NCBI GenBank assembly: GCA_955652025.1
Contig: CATPAO010000065.1
Coordinates: 1-24,520, forward strand
Source of the DNA: Casimicrobiaceae bacterium
GTDB lineage: Bacteria; Pseudomonadota; Gammaproteobacteria; Burkholderiales; Casimicrobiaceae
Length of the DNA stretch: 24,520 nucleotides
Direction: 5' to 3'
The notes beneath the pieces are model-generated. The model saw only the letters and a program-made list of their open reading frames with translations, ran no database searches and was not told the DNA's origin. A program made the translations under genes and the position numbers. This document shows, piece after piece, positions 1-7,316 of this stretch (its first letter is position 1; every line of letters begins with the position of its first letter).

Positions 1-135
1 CCGCCCGACTCGCTCATCCGATTCCTGCAAGCGCTTTAAACTATGCGGAGACTTCGCCTGCCCCAACCACCTGCCGGCATAGGGGCGGGCGAGCTCGAAC
101 ACGACCACGTGCGCATAGTTGCGACCTGAGCATAG

Positions 136-167
136 GGGTCGCTATGTGGAGCTTTACATAGCGACCC
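136..167. repeat. Perfect 12-bp inverted repeat (hairpin) upstream of the glycosyltransferase gene
   Basis: GGGTCGCTATGT (136-147) and its exact reverse complement ACATAGCGACCC (156-167) enclose an 8-nt loop. A third segment, GCGACC at 121-126, can pair with GGTCGC at 137-142, so two mutually exclusive hairpins are possible. No T-tract follows, so a simple intrinsic terminator is unlikely. It could be a leader RNA structure, a protein-binding site, or the remnant ends of a small mobile element. Confidence 0.7.
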
Positions 168-178
168 GAATCGGTCAC

Positions 179-198
179 ACGGCTTCGCGCGAAGCCGT
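179..198. repeat. Perfect 20-bp palindrome
   Basis: ACGGCTTCGCGCGAAGCCGT is identical to its reverse complement. It lies 66 bp before the start of the 265-2076 gene and directly after the 136-167 hairpin. It could be an operator or the stem of a terminator for a gene upstream of the window, although no poly-T follows on either strand. Confidence 0.65.
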
Positions 199-264
199 CG
201 TTGAATGGTTGACCAATCTGGGATCGAGGACCGATCGATAGCATGAGTAGTCTAAAATGCGGCG

Positions 265-2076
265 ATGTTTGAGCTACGGACAAACTTTAAGGTCGCGGCA
301 CTGCCGTCCTGGTCACCTTCGGCGCATCGTTCGGGGCGCTTGTTGGCCCCGATTTGGACGATGCTCCCCCTCGCGGCAAAAGTATGCCGGGTTCGCAATC
401 CACTCAACGGTGTCGTTGTCGAGCTCTCGGCGGACCAGTACGCGATTTTGACCGCCTGCGAGGGCTGCAAAACGATCGACGAGCACGGCGTAGGCGTGCG
501 ACAAAAACTCGGTGTGCCTGACCAAGACTGGCCGACGATATCGCGGTGGCTCGCTGAATTTGCCTCTCGCGGTTTGTTCACTTCGCTGGACGATCTGGTC
601 AAGCGCCTTGACCCGGCACCGGATTGGGTACCTGCTTCCTTTGCCGGTGTGGTCATTAGGACGAGCGACCGTCCTGAACTGCTCGCGCGAGCGCTAAAAA
701 GCGCCGCGGCGCTCGAGCGCCGCACCGATGTGCGGTATCGCTATCAAGTGTTGGACGACTCTCGTGATGTTGCCAACATAGCAACAAATCGCAAAACTGT
801 GGCGGAGTCCGGGCTCGAATGCGTGCACCATGACTTGTCTCAAGAGCACGCGGTAGTCAAGGCGCTGCGCTTGGACTTTCCTTCAGCGAGCACAGAGATT
901 GATTGGCTTCTCGGAAAGCCTGCTCACGGAGAGGTAACCTACGGGCGTCCTATCAATTTTGCATTGCTGCTAACCGCAGGCCAACGTGTGCTTATTCTTG
1001 ATGATGATGCGGTGCTCGACCCACGGTGGTCGCCAGTCCAAGCGAGTGGCTTAGAAGTTTCGTCTAGTAAGGATGAACTATTCTGCTTCGGAAACGAGTC
1101 GGAACTGGAACTGGCATGCACCTCAGCCGATATCGACCCAATCGCTGCCCACTTAGAAGTTCTGGGTGCCCCTGTCGGGCGCGCATGGAACCAAATTACC
1201 CGTGATACTCAAGGGCCGGCCGTCACGGAGTTAATTGGAGATGATGCCTCCCGCTTTATAAGCGGCGCCCGAATCCTCATGACCCAAAATCACGCTATCG
1301 GTGATCCTGGGTCGGCACTGTTCCCGTATCACTTGTTGACACTACCCAAGGAATCGAGGGAGCAATTGCTAGGACCGTCGGCTCGTGTGTCTACGGCCTT
1401 CCGCGAGCGCTATAACTGGCGCGGTCATCCGCGGATGCGGCTAACTCCGAATCGTCCGCTCACGTTCACGACGCTCGCCGGTCTGGACAACAGCGTACTC
1501 TTGCCCGCCGCTGTTCGTGCTAATCGGAATGAAGACTTGCTGCTGGGCGACATCGTCCGATATGCACATCCAGGTGCATGGTCCTTCGATCTCCCGTGGG
1601 GTCTGCCGCATTGGCGGCGCCCTCCGAAGAACTGGTTGGACGCTTCCGCCAGCTTCCCGCAGGAACCTGTTCATTTCCTGATGGACTTCTTGGAAACGCG
1701 CGCTTCAAGCATTCTCAGTGAATTGCCCGCTGATCGCATACGCTTACTCGCGAGCGCGTTACTGGATCTCGCAACGACCAGTGATCGCCACCTGAATACC
1801 CTCCTCGAGCAACAGGCGGCAGATACTGCGAGCCGAGTCCGCTACGCGATCCAAGGACAGCTGGATGACGCAACGGTCCCCGCTCTCTGGAAGCAGCTAT
1901 TGAAACCGTGGCTCGGGTCGCCGACTTTGTCAACGAGTCCCGAGATGCTGCGGCAGCGACTCGCATCGCCGAGTTTGGTGCGCGGAAGTGCGCAGCACTA
2001 TGGACGCGCGCTCACTTTATGGCCGGACTTGTGGGAGTCGGCGACGCGATGGAACAAGTCTCGAGTCGACGTGTGA
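265..2076 (+). CDS. PqqD-like domain / GT-A-type glycosyltransferase fusion, hypothetical
   Basis: 603 aa; I do not recognise a named gene. Residues about 35-105 resemble a PqqD/RiPP-recognition winged helix: a short beta segment (RVRNPLNGVVVELSADQYAIL), then helices ending in WLAEFASRGLF. Residues about 125 onward look like a GT-A/GT2 fold: GVVIRTSDRPELLARAL, then VLDDS, an aliphatic strand ending in the metal-binding-like LILDDDAVLDPR, and RNEDLLLGDI resembling the ED motif that follows acceptor contacts in GT2 enzymes. The C-terminal 150 residues are helical and unassigned. The start could also be the ATG at 361, which would still keep the PqqD-like part. GC content and third-position GC are visibly lower than in all other genes here, suggesting transfer. 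No signal peptide is seen, so it is probably cytosolic. What it glycosylates cannot be told, and no adjacent precursor peptide was found. Domain calls rest on motif recognition only. Confidence 0.6.
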   Translation: MFELRTNFKVAALPSWSPSAHRSGRLLAPIWTMLPLAAKVCRVRNPLNGVVVELSADQYAILTACEGCKTIDEHGVGVRQKLGVPDQDWPTISRWLAEFASRGLFTSLDDLVKRLDPAPDWVPASFAGVVIRTSDRPELLARALKSAAALERRTDVRYRYQVLDDSRDVANIATNRKTVAESGLECVHHDLSQEHAVVKALRLDFPSASTEIDWLLGKPAHGEVTYGRPINFALLLTAGQRVLILDDDAVLDPRWSPVQASGLEVSSSKDELFCFGNESELELACTSADIDPIAAHLEVLGAPVGRAWNQITRDTQGPAVTELIGDDASRFISGARILMTQNHAIGDPGSALFPYHLLTLPKESREQLLGPSARVSTAFRERYNWRGHPRMRLTPNRPLTFTTLAGLDNSVLLPAAVRANRNEDLLLGDIVRYAHPGAWSFDLPWGLPHWRRPPKNWLDASASFPQEPVHFLMDFLETRASSILSELPADRIRLLASALLDLATTSDRHLNTLLEQQAADTASRVRYAIQGQLDDATVPALWKQLLKPWLGSPTLSTSPEMLRQRLASPSLVRGSAQHYGRALTLWPDLWESATRWNKSRVDV

Positions 2077-2302
2077 GGCTCCTGTTCCTATTTGCCGCTC
2101 GATCCGCAACAACGTCATCTGTCGACGACTCAGGGGGCACACGCCTCTCAGCTTCGGCGACAAGCTGCGTGACTGATTGAATCGCAAGTCCACTAACGGT
2201 CTCGGCCGCGATGGTCAGCGTCGCGATCGACACGATGTACGAGAATTGTCCGGCGACGAGTCCCATGAGCCGATAATCTCTCGCTCGGACGATGCGCCTC
2301 CG
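2077..2302. other. Intergenic region with a composition switch near 2195
   Basis: The first 120 bp have the mixed codon and base composition of the upstream gene; the rest is GC3-rich like the neighbourhood. A minus-strand open frame (2266 down to 2012) starts with a hydrophobic, native-looking stretch (GQFSYIVSIATLTIAAET) and then runs antisense into the foreign gene. It may be the truncated 5' end of a gene cut by the transferred block. No ribosome-binding site is evident for it, so it is not called as a gene. Confidence 0.3.
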
Positions 2303-2905
2303 ATGACGATCTCAATCCGATTCCAGCACCGAATCGCGCAGGCGTGTTGCGCCTGCGTGCTCGCGGGCGCGCTCGATCTGGCGCTTGCGCAGTCAGCGGC
2401 GACGCTGGAACTCGCCGCGCCCTACGTCGCGACACCCGCGTCGATCGTCGACGAGATCCTCACGCTCGCGGAAGTCGGACCCGGCGATTATGTCGTCGAC
2501 CTGGGCTCGGGCGACGGTCGGCTCGTCATCGCGGCGGTCGCCAAGTACAAGGCGCGCGGCGGATTCGGCGTGGACATCGATCCGGCGCTCGTCAAGCTCG
2601 CCAACGAGAATGCGGCGAAGGCCGGCGTCGCCGATCGCGTACGCTTCTTCGAGCGCGATCTATTCAAGACGGACGTCGGCGAAGCGACCGTCGTCACGAT
2701 TTACCTCTTGCCGCGTGTGATGGCACGCGTCGAAAAGAAGCTGCTGGCGGAACTCAAGCCCGGCGCGCGCGTCGTCGTGCACGATTTCCCGTTTCCGACG
2801 TGGCAACCGGACGAAATTGTCGAGCAGGACGCGCTCGACAAGATCGCCGTTACCGGCATGGCGTTCACGCAGCTTTTTCTCTACCGGGTTCCGTCGAAGC
2901 GTTAG
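2303..2905 (+). CDS. Class I SAM-dependent methyltransferase with N-terminal signal peptide
   Basis: 200 aa from the ATG at 2303. Residues about 1-30 form a signal peptide: a short basic part, a hydrophobic core (ACCACVLAGALDLALA) and an ALAQ cleavage-like end. The rest is a Rossmann methyltransferase: motif I VVDLGSGDGRLVIAA, an acidic residue in GVDIDPALVKLA at the expected adenosine/ribose position, then VRFFERDLF and an IYLLPRV segment. No internal start would give a protein without the leader while keeping motif I, so the leader looks genuine. An exported methyltransferase is odd because SAM is cytosolic; the N-terminus might instead be an uncleaved anchor. It is convergent with the cytochrome c gene. 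The substrate is unknown. Confidence 0.8.
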   Translation: MTISIRFQHRIAQACCACVLAGALDLALAQSAATLELAAPYVATPASIVDEILTLAEVGPGDYVVDLGSGDGRLVIAAVAKYKARGGFGVDIDPALVKLANENAAKAGVADRVRFFERDLFKTDVGEATVVTIYLLPRVMARVEKKLLAELKPGARVVVHDFPFPTWQPDEIVEQDALDKIAVTGMAFTQLFLYRVPSKR

Positions 2906-2942
2906 CCCCCGAACGCGGTTAACGACGCGCGCACCGGCGACA

Positions 2943-2966
2943 AGACGGCGAAGATTCTTGCCGTCT
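2943..2966. repeat. Hairpin between the convergent methyltransferase and cytochrome genes
   Basis: AGACGGC (2943-2949) pairs with GCCGTCT (2960-2966), and an inner AAG/CTT pair extends the stem. It lies in the 116-bp gap where transcripts from both sides end, so it may help termination. No U-tract follows in either direction. Confidence 0.4.
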
Positions 2967-3021
2967 ACATCGTCGCAAAGGGCAGGCCGCTCGCGACCCC
3001 CGCGCCGTCATAGCGGATAGG

Positions 3022-3924
3022 TCATCGTCCGCCGGCGGCTCGCGGCGGCAGACTCTTCAGGAACATGTAGACCGCCGCGACGTCGGTGTCGTTCAGGTTC
3101 TTGAGCGACTCGAACGGCATCACGGCGCTGACGGCGGTGGCGTCGGGCCGCTTGCCCGTGCGCAACATGGTGACGAATTTTTCCGGCGAGTCGTAACGCG
3201 GCATCGCGCTGCCGGTGCCGGGCGTCAGGTTCGCCGCCGGTGGCCATTCGGGCGGCGTCCCGGGAATCGGTCCCCCGGAAAAGTGGTCGCCATGACAGCC
3301 CTGGCACATGGTCGCGACGTACGCCCCGTGCTCCTTGGTGACTGCGTCGGGTACCGGAATCGATGGCGGCAGCGCGTGGTCGATCTCCTCGGCGTCGTCC
3401 TTGATCTGCCCGACCGCGTACAGTCCCTTGATGATCAACGGGAAGCGGATCGTCGCGCCTTCGCCCGCCACGGGCGGCAGGCTCCGCACATACGCGACGA
3501 GCGCCGCCAAGTCCGCGTCCGTCAGCCGGTTGTAATCCTTACTCGGCATGATGATCACCGGGTGCTTGTCGGGCTTGATGCCGTGGCGGATCGTGCGCAC
3601 CCAATCGGCTTCGGTGTAGCTCTTCACGACGCTTCCCGCGTCGGTGCTGATATTGGGCGATTTGACGTAGAGTCCGCCGCTGTCGATCACGACGATGCCG
3701 CGCCCGTCGGCGCCGTGACATTCGGCGCAGCCGCGCGAGTCGAACAGGTATTTGCCGCGCACGCGCGCCGCATCGTCCGACACATAAGCGACCGGCGCGA
3801 CGGCGACATCGATCGCGCGCTGGCGCTTGCGCTCGCTCATGACGCTCGCCAACAACACCAGACACCCCGCCAACACGACGAGTCCGGCGACAACGATTGC
3901 GATGATCTTGATGGCCTTGCGCAT
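3022..3924 (-). CDS. Membrane-anchored di-haem cytochrome c
   Basis: 300 aa from the ATG complementary to 3922-3924, preceded by GGAG 11 bases upstream; an upstream in-frame start at 3969 only adds a basic tail. Residues about 5-28 (IIAIVVAGLVVLAGCLVLLAS) form an uncleaved anchor or signal. There are two c-type haem sites, CAECH near residue 66 and CQGCH near residue 200. Each is followed by a plausible Met axial ligand (IIMPSKDY; SAVMPFESL), giving two cytochrome c domains in tandem. It should act at the periplasmic face as an electron carrier. Di-haem cytochromes of this size often serve as the electron-acceptor subunit of molybdenum or flavin dehydrogenases, but no such enzyme is adjacent, so the partner is unknown. 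It is transcribed away from the substrate-binding-protein gene. Confidence 0.88.
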   Translation of the reverse strand: MRKAIKIIAIVVAGLVVLAGCLVLLASVMSERKRQRAIDVAVAPVAYVSDDAARVRGKYLFDSRGCAECHGADGRGIVVIDSGGLYVKSPNISTDAGSVVKSYTEADWVRTIRHGIKPDKHPVIIMPSKDYNRLTDADLAALVAYVRSLPPVAGEGATIRFPLIIKGLYAVGQIKDDAEEIDHALPPSIPVPDAVTKEHGAYVATMCQGCHGDHFSGGPIPGTPPEWPPAANLTPGTGSAMPRYDSPEKFVTMLRTGKRPDATAVSAVMPFESLKNLNDTDVAAVYMFLKSLPPRAAGGR

Positions 3925-4089
3925 TGAGCGTCTCCGTGGAATTGTCGCTCGTGGCGTTGTTATTCGCACACTGCGTGCCGCGCCGTTCGCGTTTCCGAAA
4001 AGAGTACTACATCGCGGCGGCCACCTTCGCCTGCGCTATCATCCCCGCACCCATCCGGCGCCGCCTGCCGGTGGGACAGGGGAGGAGCC

Positions 4090-5112
4090 ATGCGGCACGT
4101 CGTCGGAGTCCTGGCGGTTATCGCACTCGCGACTTGCGCCGGAACGGCCGCCGCGCAGGGCCAGCTCAACATCGTCTGCAGCGTGCAGTTGCCCTGGTGC
4201 GAGGCGGTCGTCAGCGCTTTCCAGAAAGACACCGGCATCAAGGTCGGCATCACGCAGAAGTCCGCCGGCGAGGCGATGGCACAAGTCGCCGCCGAAAAAG
4301 CGAATCCGAAGATCGACGTTTGGTACACCGGGTCGGGCGATCCGCATCTGCAGGCCGCGGAGCTCGGCCTCACCGACGAATACAAATCCTCCATGCTGCC
4401 GCAGTTGCACGATTGGGCGGTCAAGCAGGCGGAGCAGTCGAAGTTTCGCACCGTCGGCGTCTATACGGGCGCCCTTGGCATCGGCTACAACCCGGAGCTC
4501 CTGGCAAAAAAGAAGCTACCGCCGCCGAAATGTTGGGCCGACCTCGCCAATCCAATCTATAAGGACGAGGTGCAGATGGCCAATCCGAACGCCTCCGACA
4601 CCGCGTACGCGACGCTCGCGACGTTCGTCCAGATCTTCGGCGAGGACAAGGCGTTCGAGCTACTTAGAGGCATGCACAAGAACACGAACAACTATCCGCG
4701 GAGCGGTCCCGGCGCGATCCGTGCGGTTGCGCGCGGCGAGACCGGCATCGGCATCACCTTCTTACATGACGGCATGACCGAGATCGCCAACGGCTTTCCG
4801 GTGAAGATCGTCGTTCCTTGCGAGGGGACCGGCTACGAGGTCGGCTCGATGAGCATCGTCAAGGGCGCGAAGAATTTCGACAACGCGAAAAAGTTTTACG
4901 ACTGGGCGCTCACACCGGCTGCGCAGCGGATCGGGGGCGAGCTCAAGAATTTCCAGATGCCGTCGAACAAGGCTGTGCCGCCTCCGACCGGCGCGCCGAC
5001 AATGGAGGAGATCAAGCTCATTAACTACGACTTCGCCAAATACGGCAGCGCCGCCGAGCGGAAGCGGATTCTGGAGAAGTGGTACCGCGAGGTCTACGCA
5101 ATACCACGGTAG
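4090..5112 (+). CDS. Periplasmic ABC transporter substrate-binding protein (COG1840 / ferric-type fold)
   Basis: 340 aa with a clear signal peptide (residues 1-22, ending TAAAQ) and a strong ribosome-binding site (GGGGAGGAG just before the ATG). The family signature regions are present: LNIVCSVQLPWCEAV near the mature N-terminus, IDVWYTGSGDPHLQAAELG, GIGYNPELL, and a C-terminal KKFYDWALTPAAQ followed by ERKRILEKWYREVYAIPR. COG1840 proteins bind Fe(III), hexose phosphates (AfuA) or phosphonates (PhnS). The Tyr-Tyr pair typical of ferric-binding FbpA is absent from the whole protein, so iron is not a safe prediction. No permease or ATPase gene is in the window. A decayed paralogue follows 8 bp downstream, and a scrap of a third copy sits at 15904-15987. 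Confidence 0.85.
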   Translation: MRHVVGVLAVIALATCAGTAAAQGQLNIVCSVQLPWCEAVVSAFQKDTGIKVGITQKSAGEAMAQVAAEKANPKIDVWYTGSGDPHLQAAELGLTDEYKSSMLPQLHDWAVKQAEQSKFRTVGVYTGALGIGYNPELLAKKKLPPPKCWADLANPIYKDEVQMANPNASDTAYATLATFVQIFGEDKAFELLRGMHKNTNNYPRSGPGAIRAVARGETGIGITFLHDGMTEIANGFPVKIVVPCEGTGYEVGSMSIVKGAKNFDNAKKFYDWALTPAAQRIGGELKNFQMPSNKAVPPPTGAPTMEEIKLINYDFAKYGSAAERKRILEKWYREVYAIPR

Positions 5113-5120
5113 GCGGTCCG

Positions 5121-6143
5121 ATGAAAATCGCGCTCCGCGCGTTCAGCGCGCTTGTTGCGCTCGCGGGGTGGTCCGGCGCGATCGCCGCCGACGCGCCGCA
5201 ATCGCTCAACCTGTTGTGCAGCGCCCCGTTGCCGTGGTGCGAGGCGCTCGCTGCCGCATTCGAGGGCAAGAGCGGAATCAAAGTCGCAGTCACGCAGAAG
5301 GCGACGGCCGAAACTCCTGCGTTGTTGGCAGCGCAAAAGGCGGCGCCGCGCTTCGACGTCTGGTACGGCGGCGCCGGCGATCTGCACTTGTACGCGGCCG
5401 AAGATGATACGACCGACGAATATCGTCACCGCACTTGACCGAGCTCTACGATTGAGGGGCGCAACACGCCCGACAAAGCCGGTATCGCTCGGTCGCACTT
5501 TATTTGCGGCGATCGGCATCGCGGTCAACACGCAGCGGCTGGCGGCGAAGCAGTTGCCCGAACCCAAATGCTGGAGCGATCTTGCGCGGCCGGAGTACGA
5601 CGACCTGTTGCAGATGGGTCAGCCCGGGCAATCCGGCGCGGCGCGCACGACGCTCATCACGTTGGTTCAACTCTTCGGCGAGGAAAAGGCGTTCGACCTG
5701 ATCAAGCGAATCCACGGCAACGTCGGCAGCTATACGCGCCGCGCCACCAACGCGGCGCGCCGTGGCGCGTGGCGACGCCACGCTCGCCGTGATCTTCCTC
5801 TATGAAGGCGCGACCGAAATCGCGGAGGGATTTCCGGTGAAGCTCATCGCGCCGCGCGAAGGATTGGGCTACGACGTCCTCGGCATGAATCTTGTCAAGC
5901 AAGCCCACAACCGCGAAGGCGCGCGGCTCTTCTACGATTGGGCGCGCTGACGCCGGAGTCCCTCGAGCTCGAATACTCGTTTTCGTTCTGGCAAACGCCG
6001 GCTGCGCGGCTACGCTTGCGCCGCAGGTTCCCAAGACCGATGGCGCGAAGCTCGTTGCGTAGGACAGCGGCCGATTCGGCGTCGCCGAGCGCAAGCGACT
6101 TTCCGAGCGCTGGGAGCGCGAGGTTTCGGTATTGCCGCGGTAA
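5121..6143 (+). pseudogene. Decayed tandem paralogue of the substrate-binding protein
   Basis: It begins with an intact signal peptide and N-terminus (LNLLCSAPLPWCEAL, matching LNIVCSVQLPWCEAV in the upstream gene). It can then be followed to the shared C-terminus only by changing frame at least five times. In-frame nonsense codons include TGA at 5453-5455, exactly where the intact copy has Trp (LTELYD-stop against LPQLHDW), and TAG at 6060-6062. Recognisable islands are LPEPKCWSDLARPEYDDLLQMG, FLYEGATEIAEGFPVKLIAPRE and the terminal AERKRLSERWEREVSVLPR ending at TAA 6141-6143. It follows the intact paralogue by 8 bp, indicating an old tandem duplication. The number of lesions makes sequencing error an unlikely sole cause. 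Confidence 0.9.
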
Positions 6144-6153
6144 CGCGGGTAGA

Positions 6154-7068
6154 TCAGCCGAAACGGCGCTTCCACCACGCGCCAATCGACCGTCCGTAAA
6201 TGTTGACGACCAGGCCGGCGAGCACGAGGCCGACGCCGGCTGCTTGCAACGGTGCCAGCGTTTCACCGAGAAACAATGCGCCGCTCGCGAGACCCGACAC
6301 CGGAATCAGCAGCGCGAACGGCGCGATCAGCGCGGTCGGATAGCGGTGCAACAGACGCGCCCACGAAGCGAAGCCGAACAAGGTCGCCACGTAGGCGAGG
6401 AACACCGCGCAGCCCCAGGCGAGCGGGCTGGCCGATGCGACGGCATGCCAGGGCGCCGTGCCGCCTTCGAACGCGAACGACAATGCGGCGAGCGGCAGTG
6501 GCGGCACGAGCGACGACCACACGACGAGCGCGAACATGTCGGCGTGATGCTTCTGAGCCGCGCGCTTGGCGATCACGTTGCCGGCGCCCCAGGCGAATGC
6601 GGAGGCGATGACGAGCAACAGCCCGATGAACGTCGAGCTCGCGCCGCCCAGGATTTTGTAGACCGCGAGCACCACGACGCCTAAGGCCGCGATCACGGCA
6701 CCGATCGCATTTTCGCGATGCAGACGGTCGCCGAGGAACGCGACGCCGAGTCCGATCGTGAAGAATACCTGCAGTTGGATGACGAGCGACGACAGGCCGG
6801 CGGGCATGCCGAGCTTCATGCCGAGGAACAACAGACCGAACTGGCAGACGCCGATGCCGAGACCGTAGGAGATCACCTGGGACGCGGGCATCCGCGGCGG
6901 CTTGATCACGAAGACGAGCGGTATCGCGGCGAAGCAGAACCGCAACGCGGCGAAGGCGAACGGCGGCATTTCTTCGAGGCCGACTTTGATCGGCACGAAC
7001 GAAAATCCCCACAGCGTGACGACGGCGAGGATCAGCGCGAAGTCGCGCGGGACGACGGCGGTATTCAA
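6154..7068 (-). CDS. eamA: EamA-family (DMT superfamily) amino-acid/metabolite exporter
   Basis: 304 aa, about ten membrane segments in two EamA repeats. The sequence tracks E. coli EamA (YdeD), the cysteine/O-acetylserine exporter, along its length: an N-terminal WGFSFVPIKVGLEEMPP, then GMPAGLSSLVIQLQVFFTIGLG, FAWGAGNVIAKRAA, VVWSSLVPPLPL and a late PFALLIPVSGLASGALFLGE. It is an inner-membrane exporter; the substrate could be cysteine-pathway metabolites or another small molecule. The start is a TTG (complement of 7066-7068), since no ATG or GTG occurs before the first membrane segment. The ribosome-binding site is weak. It is divergent from iolC and convergent with the SBP pseudogene, ending 10 bp from it. 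A role in inositol transport is not implied by the family. Confidence 0.8.
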   Translation of the reverse strand: MNTAVVPRDFALILAVVTLWGFSFVPIKVGLEEMPPFAFAALRFCFAAIPLVFVIKPPRMPASQVISYGLGIGVCQFGLLFLGMKLGMPAGLSSLVIQLQVFFTIGLGVAFLGDRLHRENAIGAVIAALGVVVLAVYKILGGASSTFIGLLLVIASAFAWGAGNVIAKRAAQKHHADMFALVVWSSLVPPLPLAALSFAFEGGTAPWHAVASASPLAWGCAVFLAYVATLFGFASWARLLHRYPTALIAPFALLIPVSGLASGALFLGETLAPLQAAGVGLVLAGLVVNIYGRSIGAWWKRRFG

Positions 7069-7162
7069 GTGTGAATCCGGCGCGGACGCTCGTGGCCTGT
7101 AACAGGCGAATCGGTAGTGAACGGTAGCGGTATGACGTTGCTATCCGAGTCGAGCGCAAGGC

Positions 7163-7203
7163 GCAGCTGCGCAGCAAGGGTAGGCCCCCTTGCAAGCAGC
7201 TGC
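7163..7203. repeat. Long stem-loop in the eamA/iolC intergenic region
   Basis: GCAGCTGC (7163-7170) pairs with GCAGCTGC (7196-7203). Internally GCAAGGG (7174-7180) pairs with CCCTTGC (7187-7193), leaving a 6-nt loop. No poly-T follows. It may be a leader structure or a protein-binding site. Confidence 0.55.
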
Positions 7204-7299
7204 AACGCAGTGATCGGCTTGGAGAGCGAGTCAGACACTCACGATTTGCCTGTTGCAGGCCACTGGTGGACGGCTCGTTCCAAGTTGCGGCAAAAATGG

Positions 7300-7316
7300 A
7301 ATTTGCGTTTCAAATT
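7300..7316. promoter_or_regulatory. Candidate iol operator, AATTTG-N5-CAAATT
   Basis: An exact 6-bp inverted repeat with a 5-bp centre overlaps the likely -35 of iolC. It also includes GGAA-N6-TTTC (7298-7311), one base from the GGAA-N6-TTCC site described for RpiR-type IolR of rhizobia. An RpiR-family regulator is encoded within this operon, so binding by that protein is a reasonable inference. Confidence 0.35.

Noticed and set aside
253..270. Leaderless transcript of the glycosyltransferase gene from TAAAAT at 253-258
   Set aside because: The -10-like box is well placed for a start at 265, but no matching -35 is seen about 17 bp upstream, so the evidence is too thin to list as a promoter.
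41..283. 80-residue minus-strand open frame over the leader hairpins
   Set aside because: It runs through the perfect palindromes, has no homology I recognise and no ribosome-binding site, and is best explained as chance in GC-rich DNA.
4090..5112. Calling the intact SBP a ferric iron-binding protein (FbpA)
   Set aside because: The adjacent Tyr-Tyr iron ligands are absent from the sequence; only the broad family can be supported.
5121..6143. Programmed frameshifting or selenocysteine/readthrough as explanation of the broken SBP copy
   Set aside because: At least five frame changes plus two stops at unrelated places, with no slippery-site or SECIS-like pattern; ordinary pseudogene decay explains it.
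6154..7068. EamA as the inositol importer of the iol operon
   Set aside because: It matches cysteine-pathway exporters closely, is transcribed divergently, and no DMT-family inositol importer is known to me.
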